In this document: positions 36,412-47,383 of the stretch, one piece after another
How positions within the stretch are numbered: the first letter of the stretch is position 1
Layout of the letters: every line of letters begins with the position of its first letter
NCBI GenBank assembly: GCA_016719565.1
Contig: JADJYU010000020.1
Span: 28,258-92,257, forward strand
DNA from: Ignavibacteria bacterium
GTDB taxonomy: Bacteria > Bacteroidota > Ignavibacteria > Tepidaquicellales > Tepidaquicellaceae
DNA length: 64,000 bases
Direction of reading: 5' to 3'
Notes under the pieces: model-generated
The model's input: the letters and a program-made list of their open reading frames with translations, nothing else
Databases searched by the model: none
Told to the model about the DNA's origin: nothing
Program-made: the position numbers and the translations under genes

Positions 36412-36600
36412 ATTAAAATCTTAAATTAAAATAAATTTCTTCGTACTTATGAATGTATAGTAAAATAATAATTTATATTTGTAAAAAGTATGACACGGAC
36501 TGAGAATTCATTTAATAAAATCTCAACTGTCCATTTACTAATGTAAGTTTTATTCAATAGAGAGTATAACTATATTGAATTTACAAATAAAAAATAAATT

Positions 36601-37820
36601 ATGAAAAATAGATTATTGTCTGCATTATTATTTCTATTGTCAGCTTTTTCCGGTCCTGTCATAGCGCAGCAAAGCAATGACTTTATAAATGTTTCCCCGA
36701 TGTAAAATATCAATACATCGGAACTTATGACGTTGCGCACTTAAATAGTATTCTTACTACTGAAGCATCCGGTTTTTCAGACTTTAATGTAACTTATACT
36801 CCCGCGAATTATCCAGTTAAGCTCTACCGTGTTGTATATAATTCTGTAATTCCTGAATTAAATGACAAGCCAACCGTTGCTTCCGGATTGATTGCAATAC
36901 CGGAAACAGTAACGAAAAAAATTCCGGTAGTCTCTTATCAGCACGGTACAGTCTTTACAAAAACTGAAGCGCCTTCTTCTCCGGAAGAAACAATGGAAAC
37001 AAGATTAATGATTGCGCAGTTTGCCTCCCAGGGATATATTTTAATTGCTGCTGATTATTTTGGCAAAGGTTTATCTGAAGAACCTGACTCTTATCAGGTA
37101 AAAGAAAGCACACAGCAGGCATGCCTTGATATGATGTCAGCTTCTTATGAAATTTTCAAAGCGATGAAAATTGAACCCGGTCAGTTGTTTCTCAGCGGCT
37201 GGTCTATGGGAAGCTGGTCTACATTGCTTTTCTTAGAGATGCTTGAAAGTCTTGGGATCAAGGTTGCAGCAGCAGCAATGGCTTGTACGCCCACGGATAT
37301 TTATGCGCTATTCAGCCGATGGATGCATGCGCCGAAGGAAACAGATGCTGTATGGCTTCCGGGTATATTAGCATTACAACTAAACTCTAATTCAATTTAT
37401 TATCAGTTACCAGGACTCATGGAGTCAGCTGTAAAGCAGGAGTATCAGCAGGCGACTTTGGATTTTTATCAGAATAAAATAACGTATGAAGAGTTCTATT
37501 CAAAGACTCCAAACAAGGTTGTTGAATATCTAAAGCCGGAGTTTATCGAATCAAGTTCGATAGGTAAAGAAAGATACTGGCAGATCCTTCAGAATAATAA
37601 CTCATACCGGTGGAGAAGTAAGACGCCGTTGAATCTATACTATGGCGATTCAGACGAAGCTGTTCCCGAGTATATTGCAACATTACCTGTGGGATATCAG
37701 CAGTTGATCGGAGGAGCTCAGACTATATCAACACCTGCGGGCAAACTTGCTGACCATCGCGGAACATTTAAATTTTCAGTAGCTCATCAGAAGAATTGGT
37801 TTGACGGGATGAAGGAGTAA
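36601..37820 (+). CDS. secreted alpha/beta hydrolase, one frameshift near the signal peptide
   Basis: The ATG at 36601 opens a signal peptide (LLSALLFLLSAFSGPVIAQQ). The frame stops at 36705 unless one C is added to the C4 run at 36695-36698. The reading then continues DVKYQYIGTYDVAHLN through to the stop at 37820, about 406 residues. Catalytic features: SYQHGTVFT (oxyanion region), nucleophile GWSMG, the acidic GDSDEAVPEY and His in LADHRGTF. The frame is preserved for about 370 codons beyond the shift, so the lesion is recent or an assembly error. Likely a secreted or periplasmic esterase/lipase; substrate unknown. Flanking gaps 36412-36600 and 37821-38047 hold no gene; the second has an 8-bp hairpin at 38012-38034. 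Confidence 0.75.
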
Positions 37821-38047
37821 ATTTTAAACTTCCGGACATTATACGGAAAGAATTTATTTTTATGTCAATTGTAATTATTAAAAATCTGATCCGGGTCCCT
37901 TGATAAAACCGTCAATGAAAGTAATGTTTTAAAGTGACTGTAATTTTGAAAAAGCAGAGGTAATGAGTATAAATACTGATTGCGTCACCGGGTTATGCTT
38001 TCTCTAATAAAGGTATTATGTTTTTTATAATACCAGAAAAAAAATGA

Positions 38048-38311
38048 TTACTTCACTTCCTTTTCCGTCACCTCAAGTTTCTTCACCCGCAAAGTATCCA
38101 CTTCCAGTACGCCAATTTGCAAATAATCTATCCGCGACTTTCTGATTTTCATCTTACCGATTGCAAGACGACCGATGGCTAAAGCCCCTATAGCCAGTGC
38201 ACCAAAGGCTAATGCGCCAACTGCTAAAGCGCCTACAGACCCGGCTCCTGCCCTGAATTTAATAATCTGTTTTTCGCCTCTTCTTTTCTTTAGCAAATTT
38301 CTTCGTTTCAA
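38048..38311 (-). CDS. small pentapeptide-like repeat protein
   Basis: An 87-residue protein from a TTG start. A basic N-terminus (1-18) is followed by about six five-residue units of the form G-A-L-A-x (28-57: GALAV GALAF GALAI GALAI GRLAI GKMKI), then further loosely five-residue strands with I/L every fifth position and an acidic tail. The period suggests a short right-handed beta-helix like pentapeptide-repeat proteins. The regular repeat supports coding, but the function is not known. It is isolated between two gene-poor stretches. Confidence 0.6.
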   Translation of the reverse strand: MKRRNLLKKRRGEKQIIKFRAGAGSVGALAVGALAFGALAIGALAIGRLAIGKMKIRKSRIDYLQIGVLEVDTLRVKKLEVTEKEVK

Positions 38312-38549
38312 TTTTATTCTTTATTATTTTTACAAATATATAACAATGAAGATTTTTATTTTTTCTCTATAAATTGTTGTCAACACAATTCATCACTTTA
38401 AACATTTCTGATCAATTGATTAATAATATGAACTTTCACGATTTTAACCTTTTGATATTATAAATTCAAGTCTACCATATGTCTGGATAGTATTTTAAAT
38501 TTAAAATCTTAAATTATCAATTTTGGAATTGAGATTAGATGTTGATTGG

Positions 38550-38574
38550 ATTCCTGCCAGAAGCACGCAGGAAT
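38550..38574. repeat. REP-like palindrome
   Basis: A perfect 8-bp inverted repeat attcctgc/gcaggaat around a 9-base loop, followed by gacaa. A further gcaggaat lies about 18 bases downstream (38592-38599). It resembles dispersed palindromes built on ttcctgc seen in many genomes. Copy number here is unknown. Confidence 0.45.
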
Positions 38575-38669
38575 GACAAAAATGGGAGGATGCAGGAATT
38601 CTTTATATTTTGAGCACTCAGGAATATTAGAATGAACTGATAGTAAATACAATTTTAGAAAATCCATAT

Positions 38670-38741
38670 TTAATATTAACTGCTAACTATTAACTGCTAA
38701 CTATTAACTACTAACTATTAACTACTAACTATTAACTTCAA
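38670..38741. repeat. second heptamer repeat array
   Basis: Ten or so copies of taactat/taactac/taactgc in tandem, the same unit as the right-hand block at 35274-35328. No spacers. Confidence 0.85.
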
Positions 38742-38877
38742 ACAGAGTCCTACGAATAAAGACTAAATGTTCTTGATACAAGCATTCATTATCATTAATT
38801 TGAATCATATCATTTAAGAAACATTTATCATCTCTTGACTTCACTTTTTAGTTCTAATCATCAAATAAATTTACTGA

Positions 38878-40027
38878 ATGTCAGATAATACCGGCGGAGC
38901 AGATCAGCACAGGAAAATGGAATTTACTCTGAAAGATTTTATCGGCATTTATAAAGAAAAGCGGAAGAAAATTCTGACTGTTAGTCTGATCTTAGGTCTG
39001 CTTGCGGCTGTAATGGTTTATTTCGTTATGGATCCGATCTTCCTTTCTTACGGCACCATTAAAACATCAGGTAAAGTGCTGGGGCTGAATCTTGGTTTAG
39101 GCGGCTCTGAAATAGGTGAATTCGGAGAAGTGCTGACCGGAACTTCATATACAAAAGAACTTGCTCTGTATCAGAATATTCTGCTGAGCAGAAGATGTCT
39201 GGAGGAGACTATTATTAAGTTCGATCTGATGGAACGCTATAAGTATAAGAATATGCAGAAAGCGATCAAGGATATGAGAGAAAATATTGTCTATATTGTG
39301 AAGGACATTGTCTCCGGTACAATGGATGTCGGCGTTTATGAAAAGATCCCGTGAAATCAAAAGAGATAACTGAATTTCTTATAAGGCAGCTTGATATCAT
39401 TAACATTGAAATGAACAGACAGAATGCAAAAAACCAAAGGGATTTTATTCAGGAAAGATATGAAGCTTCAATAACAGATCTTACTCACGCGGAAGACAGT
39501 CTAAAGCAGTTTCAGGATGTGTACGGTATTTCTCCCGAGCTACAGGTAATAGAAGTATCGGAACCGGAGATCAAGCTCGAAGCTGAGATAGAATCTGAAA
39601 AGATCAGGGCTTGAATTGCTGGAAAAATATTGACCGGTAATCAGGATGAAGTAGCTTATCAGAGGGAAAAATTATTTTACTTGAGCAGAGACTTTTTAAG
39701 CTTCAGAATTCAACTGATAATACATCCAAGCTGCAGCTCAAAGGTTCGCCTGATGTGGTGCTGAATTTTATCAGACTGAAAAGGAATGTAGAGATACAGA
39801 ATAAAATCCTTTCCGTGCTGCTGCCTTTATATGAGCAGGCGAAGATCGAGGAGAAAAAAGAAATGCCCACCATACTTGTGCTTGATCAGCCGTTCGTCCC
39901 TGATGAAAAGACCAAGCCGAAAAGAATTATTACAATACTTGCCTTTATGATCATAGGATTTATATTAAGTTACGGATTCTTCTTTGTAAAAAAACAGCTG
40001 AAGAGAATTGAAGGCACAACCGGCTGA
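38878..40027 (+). pseudogene. Wzz/GumC-type polysaccharide chain-length determinant, several frameshifts
   Basis: Sets glycan chain length during Wzy-dependent export in the inner membrane. Pieces join into one Wzz protein: an N-terminal helix (ILTVSLILGLLAAVMVYFV) and the Wzz periplasmic start (DPIFLSYGTIKTSG), coiled-coil segments (QRDFIQERYEASITDLTHAEDSLKQF), a Pro-rich DQPFVPDEKTKPKR and the second helix (IITILAFMIIGFILSYGFFF). Breaks: loss of an A at 39341-39344, an extra T near 39611 with a lost A at 39623-39627, and a loss at the T4 run 39675-39678. Between breaks the reading is intact, so this is recent decay or sequencing error. Confidence 0.8.
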
Positions 40028-41021
40028 CATAATAAGACAGGAAGATATAAAGCTCACTCCTGAACTCATCATCATATTTACACCGCTTACTTTCATAGCA
40101 GGTAACTGGTACTTATCCGCGCTGTTTATATTATCAGCATTCGCTTTTTTATTCCTCAGATATTTTTCCTTTAAAGATCACGAGATAAGTTTCAGTCAGA
40201 TGATACCGTGGGGCTTATGCTGCTGTGGGGACTGTATGTATGTTACATCACTCCTGATCCTGAAAAGGCGGTGAAATATTATACAGGCACGATGCTGCTG
40301 CCGTTCTTTATATTCATACTATTTAAAAATATTAGATTAGTTAAAAAGCAGACATTCTGATAAAATATATTTTTACCTGTTTACAATTACATTTATACTT
40401 CTCGGAATTTATCTTACCAAGACAAGGGGAGTATGGCTAGCGATGATAATATCAATCGCGGTTTTTTTTATAAGGAAGCCAAAGATAATTATTCCCGTAT
40501 TTCTTTCTTCGGGGTAATATCTCTTTATTTTTTTTAATATAATAGAAGAAAGATTTTTATCAGTTGTGAACTTTGATCAGGATAAATCATCTCTCGGAAG
40601 GTTACAGGCGTGGTATTCGACAGTTTTGATAATTTTTAAAAATCCTTTTTTCGGTTACGGGTTTGATACATATTACCTGCATAAGTATGATGTATTTCCA
40701 TACTACATAGTAGATGTGCCTCATCCTCACAATACTTATCTCAGAGCCATACAGGAATTAGGTCTGATCGGCGCTGTAATATATTTCTTTCTCTTCTTTA
40801 AGGCGACAGTATTATCTTTTACATCCGGCAGGTCGCACTGTGATCCTGTTTATCTAAAATATTTTGACGGACTTCAGCTTTCTTTCATCGGTCTTATTAT
40901 TGCATTTAATTTCGAACCTTATCTCAGTCTCTTCGGAGTAACTACAATTGTTGTCTGGATACTTGTTTCACTGACTTTCAGATTAAAGGATATGCCTGCT
41001 GCGGAAAAAATTAAAAACTAA
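40008..41021 (+). pseudogene. O-antigen ligase/polymerase family protein, several frameshifts
   Basis: A polytopic membrane protein (WaaL/Wzy type). Segments recovered across frames: PELIIIFTPLTFIAGNWYLSALF, GLMLLWGLYVCYITPDPEK, LLGIYLTKTRGVWLAMIIS (the conserved T-R-G-W block), GRLQAWYSTVLIIFKNPFFGYGFDTYYL and VPHPHNTYLRAIQELGLIG, the H-N-x-Y-L motif near the end. Breaks are near 40200, 40353, a G run at 40512-40515 and the T8 run at 40529-40536. The TTG start overlaps the Wzz-like gene by 20 bases. The last 150 codons are open. It either ligates or polymerises the glycan made by neighbouring transferases. Confidence 0.78.
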
Positions 41022-41045
41022 AAAGTAAATAAAATAAGTAATTTT

Positions 41046-42575
41046 ATGAACAGTACTTCACGCGTATTTTCGAGACTGTTTATAATTGTAATTTTTATAA
41101 AGATATTTGACGTATTTAAAAATCTTGTGATCGCTTCCGTGCTCGGCGTTTCATCTTCGGCGGATATTTATACTGCTTTGATTTCAATCCCCGACAGCTT
41201 AATAGTTCTTATCGGACTTGATACTATTAAAGGAGTTGTCAACAGCGAATATGCATCTCTTCAGAAGGAAGATGAGAAAAACCTTATCTGGAATTCATTC
41301 AATAATCTGTTCAATATTTTATTCTATGCAGGTGTAATTGTAGTTTCCGTCATTTTAATTTTTAACAGCGCGGTAATTAAAATTCTTCTTCCCGGATTTG
41401 AAGGCGATAAATTTCTCAAAGCGATAGAGATCTCTTACATAATTTTCCCGATACTTTTCAAAGATATTCACAGGTTATTTTCATTCGGTTTACAACGCCT
41501 TAAAGAAGTTTTACCTTCCTGTTATCGCACCTGTAATTACAGGGATTGCGCTGTTAATTGCCGTGCTGATCCCATATTATAAGGATGAAGTAGTTTTCAA
41601 TCTTTCCTATGCAAATCTCGCCGGTAATTTTTTACTCGCCGGCATAATGACTTACGGACTGATGCGGCTCGGAGGGGAATTCAGACTTCGGAGTTTTTCA
41701 AAGATAAAATTAGATGAAGTTACAAAGAAAGTTCTCCGTGGATCAGTATCAATTTTACTACTTGTATTCTGTAATCAAATATACATTCTTTCAAGAAATT
41801 ACTTTGCTTCATATTTCGGCGAAGGCGCTGTCTCTTCACTGCATTATTCGGGTACGCTTACAAGCGTAATATTTTCTCTGATATTTGCTGTATTCTTTAC
41901 CGTGCTGATCTCGGATCTCTCTACTTTGTTTTCCACGGTGAAAAAAAAGAAAAAGCAAGAGATCTTTTCTAAATACTTTGTCAGCGCTGCTGTTTCTTCT
42001 TATACCTGTTACTGTAGTGTTTCTTGCATTCGGGAGGGAAGTACTTTCGCTTGTTTATCTGCGGGAAATTTTGATCAGGCGGGTATTGAAATGACAGTGA
42101 AACCTTTTTCTGGGATGCGCTGTCACTGCTGACTTTTGTTCTTTATATAATACCGACAGCTCTCTTCCTTGCAAAGAAAGAGTATAAGCTAATGACAAAG
42201 ATCGGAAGCGTAACATATCTTTCCGGAATTCTTGTAAATTATTTACTCAGCAGCTGGTTCGGATTTTACGCGATATCAATGGCGACATTTATTACTACCG
42301 GTGTGTATGGAATATTACTCCTTATATATTCAGAGAAAATTATCGGAAGTTACAATGCGCAAGTGAAAAAAATTATACTGATGTTTATTTGCGGTGCAGC
42401 AACCTTTTTTATAATCAGTTTTTTAAAGGAAAAATTTATTTTATCATTAACATACGGATTAACAGATCTCTTAATTATAGTATCATTAAGCTCAGCGTTC
42501 ACACTTTTGATCTATGTTACTCTCACATCACTGCTCAAAGTAAATTATTCTAATCAGATCATCAAAACTTTTTGA
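41046..42575 (+). pseudogene. lipid-linked oligosaccharide flippase (Wzx/MurJ-like), several frameshifts
   Basis: A multi-spanning MVF/MATE-type flippase. The first part is open to about 41485 (VIASVLGVSSSADIYTALISIPDSL, as in MurJ-like proteins). Translation then continues in other frames: KKFYLPVIAPVITGIALLIAVL, then 41563-41985, then FLLIPVTVVFLAFGREVLSLVYL and FFWDALSLLTFVLYIIPTALFLAK, and finally 42192-42575. At least four single-base breaks (near 41495, 41990, 42065, 42100). It would move lipid-linked repeat units to the periplasm for the ligase/polymerase encoded just upstream. Confidence 0.78.
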
Positions 42576-42660
42576 AAAGATAAAGTTGTACTTATTACCG
42601 ATCTAAGTAATATTTTATAAAAAATATATCTTGAAACCTAATAATAGTCATATTTTGATT

Positions 42661-42691
42661 TTGGGATACATTTTATTTTTATCTAACTTTG
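42661..42691 (+). promoter_or_regulatory. Bacteroidota-type promoter within the polysaccharide locus
   Basis: TTG at 42661-42663, exactly 20 bases, then TAACTTTG at 42684-42691, a full match to the TTG-N20-TAnnTTTG consensus, 19 bases before the ATG at 42711. It suggests the glycosyltransferase block has its own promoter. Confidence 0.6.
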
Positions 42692-42710
42692 TTCAGAATT
42701 TAAATCAACA

Positions 42711-43775
42711 ATGACAATTAATTTTATTTTACCGTTTGCAGGAAATAAGCCGATCGGCGGATTCAAAATAGTTTATGAATACGCAAACCGTCTCACTGAA
42801 AAAGGACATAAAGTGAATGTCATACATCCTTCATATACATTTAAAGAATCGTCTTTCAATAATTTAAAATATCTGCTGAGATATCATCAGAGAAGTCTTG
42901 ATAAAAGCTATCTGCCTCATGAATGGTTTTCACTGAATGAAAATGTAAACGCTCTCTGGGTGAGAAATATCAGCAATGAAAATATTCCTGATGCAGACAT
43001 TTTAATTACTACTGCATGGAGAACTGCTGTTTGCGCTGAAGACCTGAATAAAACCAAAGGAGAGAAATATTATTTCATACAGCATTATGAAACCTGGAAC
43101 GGTCCGGAAGATGAAGTGAATGCCACGTGGAAAATGCCTTATAAAAAAATCGTGATCGCAAAATGGCTTAATGACATTGCATTAAAAATGGGAGAGGAAG
43201 CCGAGTATGTTCCTAATGCTTTTGACTTCTCGGAATTCGGAATGGATATACTTCCTGAAGACAGACCGTCTTTAAAGATCATGATGCTTTATAACGAACT
43301 TGAATTCAAGGGAAGTAAATACGGTATTGAAGGATTTAATATTTTAAAGAAAGAATTTCCGGATCTTGAGTTAACTTTATTCGGAGTGCCGGATAAGCCG
43401 GAAGGTCTGTCGGATGGCATTTCATATTTTCAGTCGCCTGACAGAAAGACTCTCAGAAAGTTATACAATGAAACATCAGTATTCATAAGCCCGAGTCTTG
43501 CGGAAGGATTTCCCTTGCCGCCTGCCGAAGCAATGATATGCGGCGCCGCTCTTGCATGCACAGATATTGGCGGTCACAGGGAATATGCAGAAGACAATGA
43601 AACTGCAGTTCTCTTCAAACCGGAAAGCGGAACGGCTGCAGCGGAGGCGATCAGAAAATTAATTACAGATGATAAATTCAGGATCCGTATCGCTTACACC
43701 GGAAATGAATTTATCAAAAAGTTTACCTGGGAAAATTCAGTAAATAAATTTGAGAGAGTATTAACAACGTCTTAA
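42711..43775 (+). CDS. GT4-type glycosyltransferase
   Basis: A 354-residue GT-B enzyme. The N-terminal half has the glycine-rich acceptor loop (PFAGNKPIGGFKIVYEYANRL). The C-terminal half has the donor motif FISPSLAEGFPLPPAEAMICGAAL (about 264-287), with the E-x7-E type arrangement of GT4 enzymes, and a final helix VNKFERVL. Donor and acceptor sugars unknown. The frame is intact, although genes on both sides are broken. The stop overlaps the next start by one base. Confidence 0.88.
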   Translation: MTINFILPFAGNKPIGGFKIVYEYANRLTEKGHKVNVIHPSYTFKESSFNNLKYLLRYHQRSLDKSYLPHEWFSLNENVNALWVRNISNENIPDADILITTAWRTAVCAEDLNKTKGEKYYFIQHYETWNGPEDEVNATWKMPYKKIVIAKWLNDIALKMGEEAEYVPNAFDFSEFGMDILPEDRPSLKIMMLYNELEFKGSKYGIEGFNILKKEFPDLELTLFGVPDKPEGLSDGISYFQSPDRKTLRKLYNETSVFISPSLAEGFPLPPAEAMICGAALACTDIGGHREYAEDNETAVLFKPESGTAAAEAIRKLITDDKFRIRIAYTGNEFIKKFTWENSVNKFERVLTTS

Positions 43776-44971
43776 TGAAAAGCATTTTAAAGAAAATTAT
43801 TTCAATAACGGGTAACGCTTTATTCTTTTTCAGAAAGAAAAATGTAGTAAAGTCGAAGTTAAGAAGATACTGGTAATTTCACTTTACTTCAGAGGCGACG
43901 CGCTGATGAATACTCCGGCATTAAGAATATTAAGTAAAATATTTCCTCAAGCGCAGACTGATATATGGATCAAATCCCGCTCCGAAGGAATTCTCGATAA
44001 CAATCCTCACATAAACAAAACAATAGTCTTCGATCATTTCAAAACCGCTGATTACAATGACAGCAGCAAGCCATTCATAAAAGAAAAAATAAATTTCATT
44101 AAGTCTGTAAGGAAAGAAAATTATGACCTTTGCATTGACCTGACAGGAAAATATTCGACAGCTTGTTTGCGCTGCTCGGTGGATTTAAATATTCCATGTG
44201 ACTGAATTATAACGGATTCGGATTTTGCTATAACAAATTTGTAAATACGGATACACAGCATACGGCAGGTCATTTAGCGGGTAAGTATGCAGAAGTGATC
44301 AGACAGGGACTTGATTTAACTAAAGAAGAGTTTGACGCAGCATCAGAAAGCGGTAATATCAGAAATGAAATTTACATAAGTGAGAATTCAGGATGCCATA
44401 CGAAAAAATTCTTTCAGAGAATGGAATAAGTTATGATGATAATATTATTTCAATTCAGCCTTCAGCCGGATGGAAAGCAAAAGGAATGGAGCGGAGAAAA
44501 ATATTTACAGCTAATATCTCAATTACCTTCAGGTTATAAAATTGTATTAATTGGTTCGGAGCATGATGCTGAAAATAATAAATCAATTATTGAAAATTCA
44601 AATGTCCCGGAAAATGTGTAACGCTTTCGCTTCCGATGAAACTGAGCGCAGCGCTGATTTCCGTTTCAGATATATTTATTGGAAGTGATTCCGTCGGACT
44701 TCAGATCGCGGGAGCAGCAGGCGTTCCTTCAGTTGCTTTATTCGGACCGACCAATCCGGGTTTTTCAAATCCGCCAGGAGAGATACATAAAATAGTTTAT
44801 TATAACCTCTTCTGCTCTTCACCTGATAATGAACAGTACTGCACAAGAGACGCGGGAAAGACCTGTCCTGATTTTCATTGCATGAAAAGCATACAGGTAA
44901 GTGATGTGATAAAACAGGTTAACTCTTTGACGAATAGCTTTACAAATAAAAAATATCAGATTGCCGAATAA
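43775..44971 (+). pseudogene. GT9 heptosyltransferase-like, several frameshifts
   Basis: Pieces in different frames form a GT9 enzyme: KKILVISLYFRGDALMNTPALRIL (N-terminal motif), YDLCIDLTGKYST, IISIQPSAGWKAKEWSGEKY (donor-side HPG-like block), IFIGSDSVGLQIAGAAGVPSVALFGPTNP (the conserved D-S-x-x-x-H-like and G-P-T-N-P motif) and a Cys-containing tail typical of the family. Breaks near 43848, 44165-44205, 44400 and 44612. Each is a one- or two-base change with no nearby substitution decay. A related intact GT9 lies at 61514. Confidence 0.75.
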
Positions 44972-46125
44972 AAAAATTAAAATACTGCATATAGCTCCTG
45001 ACGGAAAACTTTACGGAACAGAAAGGCACATACTTGCTTTGGTCAGACATTCTGACACGGATAAGTTTGATCATTATGTTGCAACGCCTGAGAAAGGGAA
45101 TTTCAATACTGAACTTGATAAGATCGGTGTAAAATATTTTATTGCGGGCAGAAAGCACGGATATAAAAATAAATTTGAAGGAGTTACGGAAGACGGTTCA
45201 CTTGAGCTTTATAAAATATTAAGAAAAGAAAAATTTGATATTGTACATTCGCATCTGAATTCATTCGGAGGAATTGTCGGTAAATTAGCAGGCGCGCCGG
45301 CAGTCGTACATACAAGACACGGAGTATTCTGGAGTGAAGAAGAACTTGAGAATATTTCAGTAAAGGATAAATATTTTCAGAAACTAAAATCAGGAATCTT
45401 TGACGCTTCAGTTGCAATCGGTGAGTATGAGAAAAATACTATGGTCAGTAAGCTGAAATATAATCCGGACAAAATTACTGTTACTGTTAATGGTGTGGAC
45501 ATTGATAAACTTCAGGCAAAGCTGAATAAAAATCTTACAAAGAAAGATCTGTTCGGAACGGATGACTTTATTATCGGATCCGCGGGAAGACTTGAGAGAC
45601 AGAAAGGTTTCAGCTATTTCATCGAAGCCGCATCAATGCTGAAAGATCTTCCGGAGAAAATTAAATTTGTTATTATAGGCGAAGGTACATGCAAAGATGA
45701 GCTTATAAAAATGAGAGAAGAGTATGGATTAAACGACAGATTAATTTTTATGGATTATAAGGAAAACATACAGGATTATATAAATAATTTTGACATATAT
45801 ATTTCTACTTCACTTTGGGAAGGAATGTCTTATTCAGTGCAGGAGGCGATGGCTCTTGGAAAGCCCGTGATCGCAATGACTTCGGGAAACGTATCGGGAC
45901 TGAAGGAATTAATAATCAACGGAGTATCAGGAATACTGATAGAAGAAAATTACAGCGCATCGGTTGCTGAAAATATCAGAAGTCTTGTCAATGATGAGGC
46001 ATACAGAAAAAGTTAGAGCCAATGCAATGGAAAGAGAGAGAGATCATTTTCAGGAATGGAGAACAGCGGAAGATATGGATAAGATGTATTTGAAATTATA
46101 TGAATCTAAAAACAGGATGAATTAA
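44961..46125 (+). CDS. GT4-type glycosyltransferase, one frameshift near the 3' end
   Basis: A GT-B enzyme of about 388 residues if repaired. Seen: an N-terminal HIAPDGKLYGTERHILAL loop, HSHLNSFGGIVGKLAG, VNGVDIDKL, GSAGRLERQKGFSYFIEAA and STSLWEGMSYSVQEAMALGKPVI with the donor-site glutamates. The first frame stops at 46016, just after EAYRK. The family C-terminal helix (VRANAMERERDHF to a stop at 46125) is present one frame away, beyond an A run at about 46007-46011. The loss costs about 36 residues and may or may not inactivate the enzyme. TTG start overlaps the GT9 end by 11 bases. Confidence 0.8.
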
Positions 46126-46126
46126 A

Positions 46127-47383
46127 ATGAAGATACTATTTATATCATATGACTTTCCGTTCCCTCCCACAGGCGGATCTATAAGCCGGGATTACAATCT
46201 GATAAAGCAGATGTCGAAGGAAAACGAGCTTCACTGGATCAACAGAACAGTCCGGGGAAAAATCAGTCAGGACCGCATTGATGAAATGGGGAAATATTTC
46301 AGCGGGATGGAAATCATTGAATGGGATTATGATCACAGCATTACAGGTCTGATCAAAAGTCTGTTTGCGGATGTTCCCTATATAATCAGGAGATTTGCTT
46401 CGGACAAAATGAAAGAAACCGTCAGCAAAAGTATAAGAGAAAATAATTATGACCTTATTCTATGCGATCACATTTATCTTGCGCAGTATCTGCCTGATGA
46501 CATAGCCGGTAAGATCCCCGTCATTCCGAATAACGAAGACTGCGGATATACATTTTATAAAAGGATGTCCGAGCAGTCAGGTTTTATAAGAAGATCATAT
46601 GCAAAGTCACAGTGGAAGAAATTGCTTAAATACGAGATAGACATTTTGAAAAAGTATAAAGTGTATATCACTACTTCTGAAAAAGAGAAAGAACTTCTTT
46701 CGGCATATTATGATAAAGCTGAAATTAAAGTTATCGAGAACGGAGTGGATACGGATTATTTTTATAAAAGGGAGAGGACACCGGAAGATCCTGCGCTTAT
46801 TTTTACTGCATGGTTCGGATATTATCCGAATGAAGAGGCCGCTGTTTATTTTGCAAAAAAAATACTGCCTTTAGTCAGACAGGAAATTAAAGATGTAAAA
46901 TTTATCATCGCGGGTAAAGAACCTTCGAGGAGAATTCTTGAACTTGCTTCCGAAGAAGGAGTGATTGTAACTGGTTATGTGGACGATATCAGAATTTATT
47001 TGAATAACGCAGCGGCAGCGGTGATCCCTCTTAAAGTCGGCGGCGGCACGAGACTTAAGATACTTGAAGCTTTTTCAATGGGAGTGCCTGTCATTTCAAC
47101 AGAGATCGGCGCGGAAGGAATTAACGCTGAAAATAATAAAGACTTACTGATCGGAACAGATGATAAAGATTTCGCAGATAAAATAATAAAGGTTTTAAAA
47201 AATAAAAAGCTTGCCGAAATGCTTTCGGAAAACGGAAGAGCGGTCGCTGAAAGTAAATACGACTGGAACATCATCGGCAAGGAGCTGAATCAGTATTTAA
47301 ATGAATTTGTAAATAATTTTAACAAAGAAAATGTACGATCTGCAGATACAAATAATAAATTACAATACGAAGAAATATCTTGA
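46127..47383 (+). CDS. GT4-type glycosyltransferase
   Basis: A 418-residue GT-B enzyme beginning MKILFISYDFPFPPTGGS. Seen: NNEDCGYTFYKRM, VIENGVDTDYFY linking the domains, and the donor-side AAVIPLKVGGGTRLKILEAFSMGVPVIST block with Arg and Glu positions typical of the group related to PEP-CTERM/exosortase-associated transferases. It starts one base after the previous gene ends. Its last 53 bases overlap the following GT2 gene, and that tail (about 17 residues) looks unrelated to the family, so the true C-terminus may be shorter. Sugar specificity unknown. Confidence 0.87.
   Translation: MKILFISYDFPFPPTGGSISRDYNLIKQMSKENELHWINRTVRGKISQDRIDEMGKYFSGMEIIEWDYDHSITGLIKSLFADVPYIIRRFASDKMKETVSKSIRENNYDLILCDHIYLAQYLPDDIAGKIPVIPNNEDCGYTFYKRMSEQSGFIRRSYAKSQWKKLLKYEIDILKKYKVYITTSEKEKELLSAYYDKAEIKVIENGVDTDYFYKRERTPEDPALIFTAWFGYYPNEEAAVYFAKKILPLVRQEIKDVKFIIAGKEPSRRILELASEEGVIVTGYVDDIRIYLNNAAAAVIPLKVGGGTRLKILEAFSMGVPVISTEIGAEGINAENNKDLLIGTDDKDFADKIIKVLKNKKLAEMLSENGRAVAESKYDWNIIGKELNQYLNEFVNNFNKENVRSADTNNKLQYEEIS

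Larger units (their letters stand above)
38312..38877. other. 566-base intergenic region before the polysaccharide locus
   Basis: No convincing gene. It holds AT-rich DNA, a hairpin attcctgc/gcaggaat (38550-38557 with 38567-38574) of the kind often dispersed in bacterial genomes, and a second heptamer array at about 38670-38741. The promoter of the polysaccharide locus should lie here, but no clear consensus was found. Confidence 0.6.

Noticed and set aside
37829..37860. Terminator after the secreted hydrolase
   Set aside because: Only a 5-bp stem and no clear U run.
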